Origin: Loxodes magnus
Taxonomy: Eukaryota > Ciliophora > Karyorelictea > Loxodida > Loxodidae
Length of the DNA stretch: 64,000 bases
Reading direction: 5' to 3'
Assembly (NCBI GenBank): GCA_946699065.1
Contig: CAMPDV010000236.1
Span: 186,001 to 250,000 of the forward strand
Below, in pieces: positions 14,443-26,106 of this stretch (position 1 is its first letter; every line of letters starts with the position of its first letter). Made by a program: the position numbers and the translations under genes. The notes beneath the pieces are model-generated. The model was not told the origin of the DNA, searched no databases, and saw only the letters and a program-made list of their open reading frames with translations.

Positions 14443-14722
14443 ATTATCTTATGCTTGTGTATAGGCTTCAAATTAAATTTTGCAATTAATAGGATTATAA
14501 CTAAGTTCAAATTTATCTGCTATTTCTATTTATGTTTTTCAATTTTTTTATTAGTTGCTTAATCTTTTTTAAATTCCCAATTATAGTGTAAAATTATGGT
14601 TCATTAAAGGGCAACATTTTTTATTTTTCATCTACTTGATATATTTATTTTTAAGATAACTAATCTCCATTTATAAAGAAAAGTCTATTTAAAGAAATTT
14701 TATTCAATATTTTATAATTTAA

Positions 14723-15179
14723 ATGAATTACGTAGGGAAACCCACTATATTTACTGGCATGCCATCCCTTACTTTCATAAACTCCTTTTCCTTATTTCTT
14801 TAGTGAATGACCTCAAAGTTTAGAACTTCCTACTCTTAAAGGAAATTTAAGTAAGGAGAATGATGAGCTATTTTTATTGGACTAACTTTTGCAACATAAA
14901 GGAAAAAAGCTGGAATTTGAGCCTAGAGCATAAATGCAAGTTACACAGTGTGAACATAAAGATAGAAAACACTACGCTAAAAATAAGTGCTCAACATGTT
15001 ATCACAACGAAAGGAAGAAAAATAAGAGAATTAAGTGCATTCATACTGATAGAGCAGTATTTGCAAGAAATATGTGTTGCAGTTGCTACTACAAAGCATA
15101 TAAAAAATATTTAAAAATAAATAAAAAATTAGGCATGAGGCTAGAATTAGATAAGCTAGCAAATAAACTAAATAAATGA
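14723..15179 (+). pseudogene. Small Cys/His-rich zinc-binding protein gene, copy D (frameshifted)
   Basis: This is the diverged fourth copy of the small gene found intact at 24834, 40225 (minus) and 46863. The start aligns with theirs (M-N-Y-V-G-K-P-T-I-F-T-G-M-P-S-L against M-K-F-R-E-E-S-N-I-L-T-G-M-P-S-L), and FEPR-x-Q-M-Q-V-T and both C-x-H...MCxxCY modules are kept. The length is 457 nt rather than 417. One extra base near 14,783-14,795 (a run of T) breaks the N-terminal frame. From about 14,790 to the TGA at 15177-15179 the frame is open and adds a short basic tail. It may still make an 81-aa product from the ATG at 14934 that keeps both zinc modules. The second Cys-Ser-Ala-Cys module reads Cys-Ser-Thr-Cys here. 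Confidence 0.7.
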
Positions 15180-17499
15180 TGTTTATAATTATTTGAATGT
15201 TTTAACATTTTTTAGTTATATATTTAATTTTTATTCATTGATATAGCTATTCTATTAAATAACGAAAGAATAAATAGTAATTAATAAAAAAAGGGTTTGT
15301 TTAAATTAATATTAATAGCTTATTTTTTATAATAATTATTTCTTTTAGTTTATTATTTTTCTCTATTTTTATTAATTTACTATAAATAACTAAAGCATTA
15401 CAAACATACCAGCTAGCAATCGTATTAAATATTTTTGATTAATATTATTTAAAATAGTGATATAAACATCAGTGTTACTTTATAGTGAGTAAAGAACATT
15501 TTTTTTTATTAAATCCATTTTTTGTTTAAATCTAAAATTTACTCTTATTTTATTTTTTAACTTTATTGATTTATTATTTTATTAAGGCTAATTATTTATA
15601 TTTGATTGCTTAAGTCTTTATTATAATTTTAGATTTGCGAAATCTATTTACATAGAGCCTAGCTTACAGCATAAACTCTATAATTTTAAATATAATATTT
15701 TATTTATAAATAACTAAGTGAAATGCTAAATAAAGTAATATCTCTTTTAAGAAATTTTAGATTCATATTTTCTTATTTTTGCCAATAACTTAAAATTATT
15801 TAGCAAATAGCCTCTTCTTGTAATTATTAGAAAAGTTTCTCATTGAAAAATTTAAAAAATAGTCTAATTATCTAAACAAAATAATAAGAATGATAATCAT
15901 AAAAAAATCAGATAGATATTAATAATTTGATATATATCTTGAAACAAAAAATTAATTAGAGAAAAAATGCTAGTAATAAACTGTGAGGAGATGTAGATAT
16001 TATTTTAGAAAAAGAATAGAAGCAATTATAAAAAAGATTTAATATTTCTAAATTTTAGAATAAATCAAATAACTTATAAAAAGTGATGGGATTTTAATTT
16101 TTATTAATAAAGGGAAATGCATGAGTTAAAAACTTGGAGAATCATTTACTCTAGATCTATAATCTAATGTAAATTAGCAAGTTCCTAAATGATTAAATTT
16201 TTCTTATTGAAGATATCTTTAGTTATACTTATAACTTTAATAATTATTTTTATCAAGAGTATATACAAAATTATAGATCTTCTTATATAAATAACTTTTA
16301 TTTATAGATTTATAATTATATTTATTATCATCTTTTTAAAATTACCTGTAATATAAATTTTAATATGTAAAAAATATAGTGATTGAAGAGAATTTGCAAG
16401 GCATTTTTTTCTGTGATGGATAATATAAAGAAATTATGAATTGGAAGTTAAGAAAATGTAGAAGAGATTTAGCATAGTTATGTATAGAAAATTTTAGCTA
16501 TGACTTGATAAAATTTCTTTATTCAATTAGAATATAAATACATTAATGAAATACTTGCTTCTTCTGGATTTAATAGCTATAGCAAAAATAGAAATAAATT
16601 CAGATATACTATAGTGCTTTTAAACATCATTAAATGCATTCTATATCTTCAATCTAAGAAAAATGATTCTTTTCTATATAATTTCACAAATAAATGCCTT
16701 CAAAGAAAGTTTACAATTTTAATATTTATGATTATAAAATTCTTAAGAACTTAAATAAAATGAAATAGTTTTAAAGTTTTTAAAACTAAACATAAACTTA
16801 CAAGATTTATATTTATTAGCAAAATTATTTTCTTCATAAAGCTATCCTTATAACCTTTTGTATTATATTTGAATCTAAACAAAAGAGATATTTATTTTTA
16901 CCCATATTAAATAAATTTCATATTTTAATATTTTTAATTGCAAGAACTACTTATATCTAAATTTAGTAACTTGAAATGATGCAAAATATATAGTAATTAA
17001 AGTTAATTTTATTTTTAAGTTAATAATTTCTAAATATTAATCATATGAAAATAAATTTAATGATAATCTAAAACTATTGTACATTAATAAAAAAGAAATA
17101 AAGCCTTAAAGAGATTTAGATGATATTTCTATATAATCTTAATTTATTTTATTTACTAATAATTTTAATAATTTTAATTTAGAGGTAAATTAGAAATATT
17201 CTAAAAAGGTTAAAATAATTAAATATTTAGATTTTTTAATATTTTATACTTTATAAAAAATAGTTATAAGCTTAATCTTAACTTTTTTATTTAAGATAGA
17301 AAAGAAAAATTAATTTAATTAAAAGCTGTTCAAAATTAATAAAAAATACTTTTGCTATTTATTTTTTTTTATTTTATTGTTAATTTTATTTAAGAATTTC
17401 ACTAATAAAATATAACCAAATTTGATACTTATTCCAATTTTATAAATAATTTTTGATATTAGGGTTATTTTACAAGTGTTTTTTACATTAAATATAAGG
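15180..17499. other. AT-rich spacer of unit D, no gene resolved
   Basis: About 2.3 kb lies between the zinc-binding gene copy and the tRNA-Asp remnant, matching in position and length the spacers of the other three units (about 2.2-2.6 kb). I could not align it convincingly with them by eye and see no coherent reading frame, RNA or repeat. Confidence 0.4.
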
Positions 17500-17570
17500 T
17501 TCGAGGTAGTATAGTGGCTATTATTTTTCCGTCATGCAGATGGCTCGTGATCAATCTCAGTCTCGTATCT
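17500..17570 (+). pseudogene. Decayed tRNA-Asp of unit D
   Basis: The first 23 bases (TTCGAGGTAGTATAGTGGCT and on) match the three intact tRNA-Asp genes of the window apart from one acceptor-stem base, and the anticodon region still reads CCGTCATG. The T-arm has decayed (CGTGATCAATCTCAG in place of CCGGGTTCAATCCCCGG) and the 3' acceptor strand no longer pairs with the 5' strand. Box A survives and box B is damaged, so it is probably a pseudogene. Confidence 0.8.
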
Positions 17571-18559
17571 TTTTTTAATTTTCTAATATTTTAAACTTTT
17601 TTTTTCTGCATATATCTTTCAATTTTTCTATCTTTATTTAGTAAAGGAATTCTCAATATCCTCTTTCATAAAATAATTAAAATATCATTCTATTTTTTTA
17701 TAATATAATTGATTTTATTTTTAATAATAACAAAAAATGTTTAATAATTTTTTACTTTAAATTTATGATTTTATTTCTTTTTTAATTAATGAAAAATCTA
17801 TTTTTAATTATTTATTTTTTAAGATTAAATAATTAGTTCTTTAACAAAAAATTTAGTATTTTTTATGTTTTTTTTGCATTTTTTCAAAATTTTTAAAATA
17901 TAAAATTTAAATTAAAATAAATTGAATTTTAAATTATTAATTTGCTTAAAGTTAGTGATAAAATAATAATTTAAAATTTATATAATTATTTTTATAATTA
18001 TTTGACTATTAAAAATAGAAATGTTTTTGGATTTGAGATATTTTAATTTTTTAATTTTTTAAATTGCAAAAATTTTATAACTATGAAGGAAGGAATATGA
18101 TTCAATAAAAAAAATTCAAAAAATAATTAATTTTTAACTTTTTTTCAGAAATGCTTTAATTATACCTACATTTGCTAAATATGATTTGCATGTAAAAAAT
18201 TATTGAAGCATTTGCATGTTTATCTTTAGTCAAGATAAAAATAAATCTATTAATAATTACTTTTTTCAAATATAGACTAAATTTAAGGAAAAATTATCCT
18301 AATATAGGATATAGCTTAACAATAATTTAGAATAATACCTTTAGAAAATATAAAATCATATAATATTTGCTAAGCTATTACTTCTTTGTAAAGCCTTATA
18401 AATTAAATCTATTATGATTTTCTTTTTAGGATAAATTTAGATTAGAGATAATGATGTTCTGTGATAAAGTTGACTTACTATTGAGATTTTATTTAATGTA
18501 CTAATATTTTAGTAATAATTAATCAATAAAATAACTATTCACCTTTCAGCTTAATTGAA
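17571..18559. other. AT-rich intergenic stretch
   Basis: Dominated by A and T runs. I see no coding frame, RNA gene or shared repeat in it. Confidence 0.45.
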
Positions 18560-19150
18560 ATTTTAAATGTATAAAATATCCGTTCCTGTATATTCTATAA
18601 TTACATTAAATATTTTCCTTATCTTCCCCCTGTTTATATTCGGAGTTAAGTATTTTTTCTTTCCAATTTTCCCATTTCCGATGGAAAGAATTTTTTCATT
18701 CTTTACTTCATTACTAGCAGTTAACATTTCTCCAGATATCTATTCTTATTTATTTCTATTAAGAGTATTTCCATCATAAATGTAAAGTGCTCTTGCAAAG
18801 TAATAATTTTTCTTGTTCTATGAAATGTTCTTTCTTGTTTTTCTATTTTCATAGGATTTCTTTTGAAGATTTCTGCTAATTTTATTCTATTTATTTGAGT
18901 CTTGAATCTTGATCTACTCAATTTTTTATCGACTTGCCCTCTCATTATTCAAATATCATTCTCTAACCTTGTCATTCGTTAATAGCATCAGGCTTTAACT
19001 CTTCGGTCTTCCATATGGATTTTATCGTCATCTTCATAATTTATCAGGTCTTGGTTTATTTCAAATATTTCTTCCTTCTATGAAAAGATACTTCCCACTA
19101 GAAATTTAGATTTTGAAATATTTAAATTAATTATACTTAAAAAAACTTCT
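18560..19150 (-). CDS. Fragment of an unrecognised protein gene
   Basis: On the minus strand a coherent frame runs from about 19,150 down to 18,721 with normal protein composition, for example YEDDDKIHMEDRRVKAWCYQ followed by a basic stretch. It uses TGA as Trp twice (VKAWC, NDIWIM). Near 18,800 a second phase reads better (ARALYIYDGNTLNRNK, then EKILSIGNGKIGKKK) down to about 18,565, so a tiny intron or a frameshift lies between. An in-frame ATG is at 19018 but coding quality extends upstream of it. S1 lies just upstream (19,285 on) and may have cut the gene. No domain is recognised. Confidence 0.45.
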
Positions 19151-19284
19151 AAGTTTTATGAGGAAAATTTTTTACATAATCTTGATTCGCTATTCAAATT
19201 AACTAGAATAATTGTAAGAGTATGAAGAAGTATTTTCATAAAGCAACCTTTAATAAGAGAAAAATAATATTTATTATATAATAT

Positions 19285-19712
19285 AAAATGGATGTCGGCC
19301 GCGCCAGAAAAACTAGTAGGTAATCTGGTGCAGTGTATACTGCATTGCGAGTAATCTCGCACTAGATGCCATCACGGGAAGGGTGGATAAGCTCTGTTGA
19401 GACATGCCTAACTTACCCCGAGGGTTCTCTTTAGCAGTATGAAAGTTTGACTGATGGGCCTTCTAATTAATGACTTAATAACTAATTCTTATTTGGACCT
19501 TATTCAAGAAGACTGAAACATTTGACTCAAGATTTAAGAATTATTTTTAATAAGAAGATTCCCCATTTGGAGAAGCTCTCATGACTCATTGGACTTCAAG
19601 AATCTTAAGAAGAAACATGAGAACAATTTTCTTAATATTATATATTAATATTGAAAGAGCTGCGCGCCAATGAGGTGCTACGCGCTCTATAATCATTTTT
19701 ATTTATTTATAA
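19285..19712 (+). mobile_element. SINE-like element S1, copy 1
   Basis: An island of about 430 bp, richer in GC than its surroundings, starting near ATGGATGTCGGCCGCG and ending in a hairpin (19,657-19,687) followed by TATAAT and an ATTT-rich tail. The same body and tail recur at 58,745-59,180 and, truncated, at 28,997-29,205. It has no coherent protein frame. The 3' hairpin and tail match those of the LINE, which is what a non-autonomous partner would look like. I looked for tRNA, 5S and 7SL heads and could not identify the origin. Confidence 0.75.
19657..19687 (+). repeat. Shared 3' hairpin of S1
   Basis: A near-palindromic stem-loop beginning GAGCTGCGC and ending GCGCTC, followed by TATAAT and ATTTATTTAT. 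The same hairpin is at 27,657-27,687, 34,225-34,256 (minus), 36,392-36,422, 51,523-51,553 (minus), 53,704-53,735 and 59,128-59,157, always at the 3' end of an element. Confidence 0.85.
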
Positions 19713-20280
19713 GTTAATTACAAAATATAGAATTGGATTTTATTTACTTAATCTAGTGTGAAGTTTTTAATATGATTTCTTAAAATTTTACAGATATATA
19801 GTAGAATTAGTCTCCTGCAAGTAACTTTGGATATCATTAAACTGAATCAAAAGTATATAAAATGAGAGTATAAGTTCAAGATGAAGAATGAAGTTAACTA
19901 TGTAAGAGTTTATGACTAAAAGACTAATAAATGAATAAATTCAGGTGAAAATAAAAAAGTGGAATTGTCTCAGGATTCAATTTGATTCTTTAATTTCAAA
20001 CTACAAGCATCATTCTAGTAATTTCTTTAATATTTAGCATTAAATTCTAATAATTAGATCTCATACCACTTATCATGCATTAAAGTCTTTATGCTTAAAA
20101 TTTTAATTCTATTATTTATTCATGCTTAGAAAGGGCTAATTTGACTGAAATTTAAATAATTACAGTTTAGCAAATCAGCAAGTGAAGTTTCCATTATTCA
20201 ACATCAAATAAATTTGTAGCTTATATTTTTTAACTGCTCTTTAGTACTAAATTCCACTTAAAGCTTTATAAATTAATTAA
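19713..20280. other. AT-rich intergenic stretch
   Basis: I tried all three plus frames with reassigned stops and found no frame clearly better than the others, and no RNA or repeat. Confidence 0.35.
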
Positions 20281-20556
20281 TTATAAACTTAAAAGGCTTC
20301 TCTTTCAAGGGATTAGGAACTCCTTTACAGCAACGATCTTGGGTGCTCTCTTGATAAACATTATGAGGATATCCTGTTGCTTAATTAAATTGCTTCGGCC
20401 AGGAAACCATAACTATGAGCCGACAGGCTTTAAGCCACTAACAGGAGTGGATAATCAAAAAATGTTGTTCCCTTGCTGAGATTGAATCTAGTCAGGACCT
20501 TCTTAGCGAAAGGATTGGAACTTGACCTTATCCATTAAACTAGAAAGTTTTATCAT
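20281..20556 (-). mobile_element. tRNA-like element, possible tRNA-derived SINE
   Basis: A GC-richer island not found in the other units. On the minus strand (about 20,551 to 20,470) it begins TAGTTTAATGG, a perfect RNA polymerase III box A. About 55 bases later comes AGATTCAATCTC, a fair box B, then AAGGGAAC like a 3' acceptor strand. The 5' acceptor strand does not pair and the anticodon stem is imperfect, so this is not a working tRNA. About 190 bp of unrelated sequence of similar composition follows. It lacks the hairpin tail of S1-S3. It could also be a lone tRNA pseudogene. Confidence 0.5.
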
Positions 20557-20699
20557 AGAATCAACTTCAACTCCCGACATCTTTTTAATCAAGAGCTTTA
20601 TAAATATTGATTATTCATATAACTACAACTTGCTTAAGATAGAAACTTATTCTTTTATGTATTCAAACTTAATTAAATATTTTAGTTTCCCTGAAAATC

Positions 20700-23600
20700 A
20701 AAATAAGAGAAAGAATTAAAAATCATAAGATTAAATAGCATTAGAAATATACCCTACATTCGATAATAATATTTTAGTTAAATTGCTGTCAATTAAGATA
20801 GTAGCTACTTAAATGTGATAGCTTATATATCAAAATTAATTAAAGCTCAACATTTTGAAAGCACTAAACAAGAAAGTTTTCAAAAAATTGTTTCTTTAAA
20901 AATTTAAATTTTAGAGATAATTTTAAAATTAAACATTTTAACAAGATACCCATCCAACTCCAAATATAATTATTAGAACAATTATTTTGAAATGTAATGA
21001 TATAAAGTTTAAGTTTCAATCTATTAAATAAATAGTAATTTAAGACTTAAAAGAAATGCTTCAATTAAAAGAACTTCAATAGTGCCTATCTGTATTGTTT
21101 AGCTTCTATCTAATATTTTCTTCCTTATAATCGAAAATTAAATTTATATCTAGTAAAAGAAATTTTTTAACTAGCAAGGATCTAATAATTAAATTATTTT
21201 AATAAGAAGCTTATCAAAAAATTTAAATGCCAAAGGATCTTTGCTTCAATAGTGAATTATAATCATACTAAGCATTAAAATATAATAATTTATGTCTAAT
21301 TTACATTTTTGATTTACTTCTTAACTAATGAAGTTACCTAGTTTTAATGATTAAAGTCTTAGAAAGCCTTAGAGTAATAACTAAATAAAATTGCTATTAT
21401 TAAATAAAATCTTAAGTTTAATGAATCTTGCATTATTTGCTTGCTTAGCTAATAAAGTAATTAATTAGAATAATAGCTTGCTTTATATCAAGCAAAATAA
21501 CTTAAAGGTTTTATAAGAGTCTAAGGGATAAATTACCTAATTCTATGTAAATCAAGAACTAAGAAATTATCATTATTGCTATTTCTTTTTTATTACTTAA
21601 ACTATTTCAATTCCAATATCATAGTCAAAATCTATTACTTTAACTTGTAGCTTTTTAGTCCTTAAGAGCTAAAAATTCATCCATAATATGCAAAATCTTA
21701 AGTTATAGCTATATTGAAATAAATCTAATAAGCATTCCTCTACATAGACAAATGCTTTTAAGACTAAAGTATAAAAGCTAGGAGCTATTTTATTATTTAG
21801 CATGATTGAAATTATAAAGAATAGAGTGATCATATCATAATTTTAATTTACAATTATATAGTTAAAACTAAATTATACCTCTTATTTATAGCTTCTCAAG
21901 TCTCAAAATTAAATCTAATGTATAACTATATCTAGATATTAATAATTAGTAGCTAACTAGAATCATTTATTAGTAAAACCTAAGAGGTATTTAATCTAAT
22001 TAAGTGTGTAATGATATTAAATCAAATCTTAGTTCAAATTCTATGATAAGCTATTAGTGATAAATTTATAAAAAAGAAATTAATTAATATGTTTCATTAA
22101 ACACTCTGGATTTATAATTCCTTATGCTAGGAGATAATCATTCAATACTTATCTAAGTTAAGCTTTCTTGAAAATAAATTACACTATCAGAGTATGACTG
22201 ATAGAGTCTAATATCGAAGAAATTTAGTAAGAAATGTAAAAGAAGTAAGCAAAGAAAGATTAGAAATGTTTTAGAGGGAAAGAAGAAGTTTTGCTATAAT
22301 ATAATACTTTATAAAAAGCTACTTTTACGCTTTTCAGGAAGATAAAAATAATAAAAAACAATACTTCTATAAATAACTAAGAAAAAGGAGTTTTACTCTA
22401 AAGGTGAGTAGTCAAAAAATACATTAAATAAATCGTGATAAATCAAAATACAGACTAACTTTAGTAATTAGTAAATTTTACAAAAAAAAGACAGAAATTT
22501 GGATAAAACTTAAATCTTTAAAGTTAAAAAAGAAAACAAGTTATAGGATAAAAAATAAGAAAAAAAGTTAAAACATAAATCTAGTGAAATAGCAAATTTT
22601 TCCAACGTGATTTCATTTCCGAAAATTTTTAAACAAGCAAATGAGAAGAAAGATAAAGTTATTAACTAAAAGACAGTGGAAGAGTTACGAAGATATATAG
22701 TTGGACTAGTTATAGAGATAAAGCATTGTATTTTTAATTAAACTAAAATGGAAATAAACGGATGAAGAAGAATGCATTGTAATAGTAAGTTTAGTTTAAA
22801 TTTATATAGACTCTAATGTAGTTAATAACAATTATTTTTATAATTTATTTAATCAAATAACTTGTCTATACCTTTAATAATAATAAGCTGACATAAACGT
22901 AATAAAGATATAAGCTTGAATTATTTATACAGAGATGGTTATTTTTGATAAAGAATAAAAATGACTATAGAATAGTATAAACCTTAATAAATTATAAATA
23001 TCATAATTTAGTGTAAAACATCATTCTTAAATATAAGCTTTTTAACCCTCTTTAATGTTTCTATCATAAGCAAAGGTAAAAAATAAAAATCTTATTAAAT
23101 CTAGATAATCTTAGAGGTGAAAAATAAAATATTTATAAAGCATAAAATTAATAAGAATAATAATCATTTCTTTTTTTAATTAGTTATTTTAGAGGATAGA
23201 CTAATGATCAATAACTTTTATATGTATATTTAATTAAAAATTAATTAATAATATTTAGAACTATCAACTTAGCTTTACTATGTACCTTATCTCTTTTTAA
23301 GAAATAAGTTATTTACTTCCTATTTTAAAGTGCTTCATATGTATTTCATTGCTCTTCTTTTAATGCTTGATCTCTTTTTAAAAATGTAAACTTAATTTTA
23401 TTAGCTACTTGAAACTTAATTAATCATTTATAAAGATTTCAGATTCTTCCTAATGCAAAAATGACTTGGTCTTTTGCTCGATTCTTCTTCATAAATAGAA
23501 GAGGCCTGGAAGCAATGCTTTAATATAGATATTAATTGCACTTACTCTATTTCTAATTAGCTTAGAAAAATGGTATTGGTATTGGTTATAACAATTATTA

Positions 23601-24690
23601 ATTTGCTTCATTATTTTCCTATTTATAAGTTTAGAATCTTAAAAGCAAGAAATCCTATTAAGTATTTTATTTCTAGATTTTACTAAAAATAACCAAATAA
23701 AGAAAGTGAATCACTATTAAAAGTAAAGAGCTTAGCTAAGTTAAAGAATATTCTTAAATTTAATCCTAAGTAATAGAGTTGGCTCCATATTAACACCACT
23801 TGCTATATTATAAGATTAAAGTATAAAATATAAGGATTATGTCTTAAATAAGAAGAATGAGACTCTTTGATAATGAAATATACGAATAAAGGGATAAAAG
23901 GGATTAAAGGAAATAGGAGTATATAAGAGTGTTGTAATATTTTACTATAAGGTTAAGTGTTTTATCTATGAACTGTCTATTTATTCGAAGATTAAATTAA
24001 TAGAACTGCTCATTTATGTTTACTTGCTTAATCTTATTTAGAGAAAAAACTTTAATAGAAGAAATAAGATAATTATTGTAAATAGTGCGAAAAACTAGAT
24101 AGAGAGATAAATTTCTATTATATGGATATTATGTAAAAATAGAGAAATAAGAGAATCTATATTTACTATCTGCTCTAGTCTAAGTTTTAAGAGCTTATTA
24201 ATAAAGCGAACTTTAAGCTTTTCTAAGGTTAAGATATTTGGATAAGTAAATTAAAATAAATTGCTTAATGTAATATATTTAAAGCTAAGCATGTATTATC
24301 TTTTATATCCTAAATCGCTTAGAATTGTAAACCTATTTGGTATGAATTTACGTCTAAAAAATAACAAATAAACTAAAATCTGGAAATGGTATAAGGGAAG
24401 TTTACTAAAGGGTATGTCTCATTAAAATTACAATGAAACATTTTTAGTTTAAATTGGATTATATAGTAAAAATAGTCTTATAGTTAAACTAAGCAACTAA
24501 ATAAAGTTAGTTTAATAAAGTACTGTAAATTTTTGATTTATTAACTTAAAAATTAATTAAAAGTCTATGCTTCTAAATTAAGTTATAATTATTCTTTTCT
24601 ATTACGAAATATGGAAACAACTATATTCACAATTATCTAAAATAATTATTTATCTACTTCATCGCCTTTTAATTCATGTATGCTCTTTAC
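20700..24690 (-). CDS. Large multi-pass membrane protein gene, unit A copy
   Basis: On the minus strand, long stretches read as a hydrophobic, glutamine-rich protein when stops are reassigned. An N-terminal part near 24,600 matches the start seen in copies B and C (LDNCEYSCFHI). The middle (about 22,400-22,000) includes PLKHFQSFFAYFFYISYQ. The stretch FDYDIGIEIVQVI (about 21,600-21,640) is kept in unit C as FDYEIGIEIVQVI. The frame changes several times, so it either has many tiny introns or is decaying; both would explain small length differences from C. Conservative replacements between A and C support real coding. It is transcribed away from the zinc-binding gene, whose ATG is about 150 bp upstream. 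No domain is recognised and exact ends are uncertain. Confidence 0.5.
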
Positions 24691-24833
24691 TTATACAGAA
24701 GGTGTTCTGATTATAGGGTGATTATTTTATTGCTATTTCTCATTTACTTGAGCAAATAATTTTAAAGGGAATAAATTTTCATTTTAAATAGAAGCTATAT
24801 TTAAACAGTCTTTTCCTTTTACATTAAAATTAA

Positions 24834-25250
24834 ATGAAGTTTAGAGAAGAATCTAATATACTTACAGGCATGCCTTCTTTGCTTTCTTTAACGCCCTTTC
24901 CTCATTTCCAGTATCAATGACCTTTGAGCAAAGAGCTACCTCCTCTTAAAGGATGCGTAAGTAATGATATTGATGAGGTAATTCATTTGGATTGACTTAT
25001 GAAAATTAAAAGGCAAACACAATTGTTTGAGCCTAAATAATAAATGCAGGTTACAGAATGCCAACATAAAGATAAAAAGCACTATGCTAAGAATATGTGC
25101 TCAGCTTGCTATCACAGTGGAAGGAAAATAAATAAGACAGCACAGTGCGGCCATTCAGATAGAAGAGTGTTCGCAAGGAACATGTGTTGCAGCTGCTATT
25201 CTTCATCTTACAAGAAATATATAAAGAACAAATCGAAAAAGGAGGTATGA
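24834..25250 (+). CDS. Small Cys/His-rich zinc-binding protein, unit A copy (138 aa)
   Basis: The frame starts at ATG 24834, not at the internal ATG 25044. The upstream codons are conserved as protein across all four copies (LTGMPSL, then PFPHFQYQWPLSKELPPLKG), and indels are absent between A, B and C (417 nt each). It reads TGA as Trp twice (QWPLS and LDWLM) and ends in TGA. The C-terminal 68 residues hold two similar modules: C-x-H-x4-HYAKNMCxxCY, then C-x-H-x3-RVFARNMCCSCY. Each has four Cys/His positions suited to one zinc ion. Small protist proteins with HYAKG-x-C-x-x-CY motifs are familiar, but their job is not known to me. The N-terminal half is basic and proline-bearing with no known domain. 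The divergent membrane-protein gene starts just upstream, so the two may share a promoter region. Confidence 0.85.
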
Positions 25251-25980
25251 GTTTATTCGAATAGGCTAACATTTAATTTAAAAAATGAAGTTATTAATTA
25301 TTTTCGCTCTTTTCATATAAGTTGCATGCATATACATTAAGCCTAAAAAGGTATCTTAATAAGCCATAAAAAACATTTAGTTGAACGATTTTCTTTGTAA
25401 TTAAATAATAAATAGCTAATAATCTTAAGCATATAAGGATACTCTTAATGTAAATCTTAAATGTAAGGTATTACATAATATTTAAGATACAAATCATTAA
25501 TTTACTCTTATGATCTAAGCTTTTTATATTTTAGTGTTAATAAAATAAAATTAGAAGAGTTGCTAGATTTATCTCAAATGGTTAAGTATAATCAATTTAC
25601 TTTAAGCTAGATTTTAATATAAGATTCTATAATTTATAAATAGAAAATTTAATATATCACACTTAAAAGTATAACTAATAAAAATTAAGCTTCATGCAGA
25701 AAAAAGGAAAGTCACAAGCTAATTAATTATCAAGGCAATAAAAATAATACTAAGAAATAAAACTAAGATTATTTATTATTATAGCTAGAGACAGATTATA
25801 AGCAATTATATAAAAGTAATAAAAACTATAAAACTAATTAATTTTCAATCTTTAAGAGTGAAAAAAGAGAATAAGACTTACAAAAAGATAAATTTAGTTA
25901 TAATAATTAAAAAAGCAAAATTTCGAATAACTAATTAATTGTATAAGCATGCAATTTATAATTGTGACCTAATCTAACTT
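25251..25980. other. Spacer of unit A, first part
   Basis: Alignable by eye with 47,280-48,110 in unit C over much of its length, with many small indels, so it is probably non-coding. It has no RNA or repeat of its own. Confidence 0.45.
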
Positions 25981-25983
25981 AAT

Positions 25984-26106
25984 AAGTTCATCTTATCAGG
26001 AAGTTATGATTAGACAGTGAGACTATGGGACGTCAAGACAGGTACCTGTAAGACCATGAGTGGTCACACAGCTTCTATATGATTTAATGTTCTCATCTTA
26101 AATACA
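25984..26106 (+). pseudogene. WD40-repeat remnant
   Basis: Reads as ILSGSYDQTVRLWDVKTG, then CKTMSGHTASIW: a textbook WD40 repeat from the S-G-S-x-D through R-L-W-D to the next G-H. The Gln in D-Q-T is TAG and the final Trp is TGA, precisely where the family has Trp. Only about 41 residues are present and no further repeats follow, so this is a fragment of a dead or captured gene. Units B and C lack about 86 bp here and keep only degenerate edges, so the piece was present before the copies diverged and was deleted in their lineage. Confidence 0.85.

Noticed and set aside
19285..19712. S1 as a 5S rRNA, 7SL or tRNA gene
   Set aside because: No cloverleaf, 5S internal control region or SRP helix-8 motif could be recognised.
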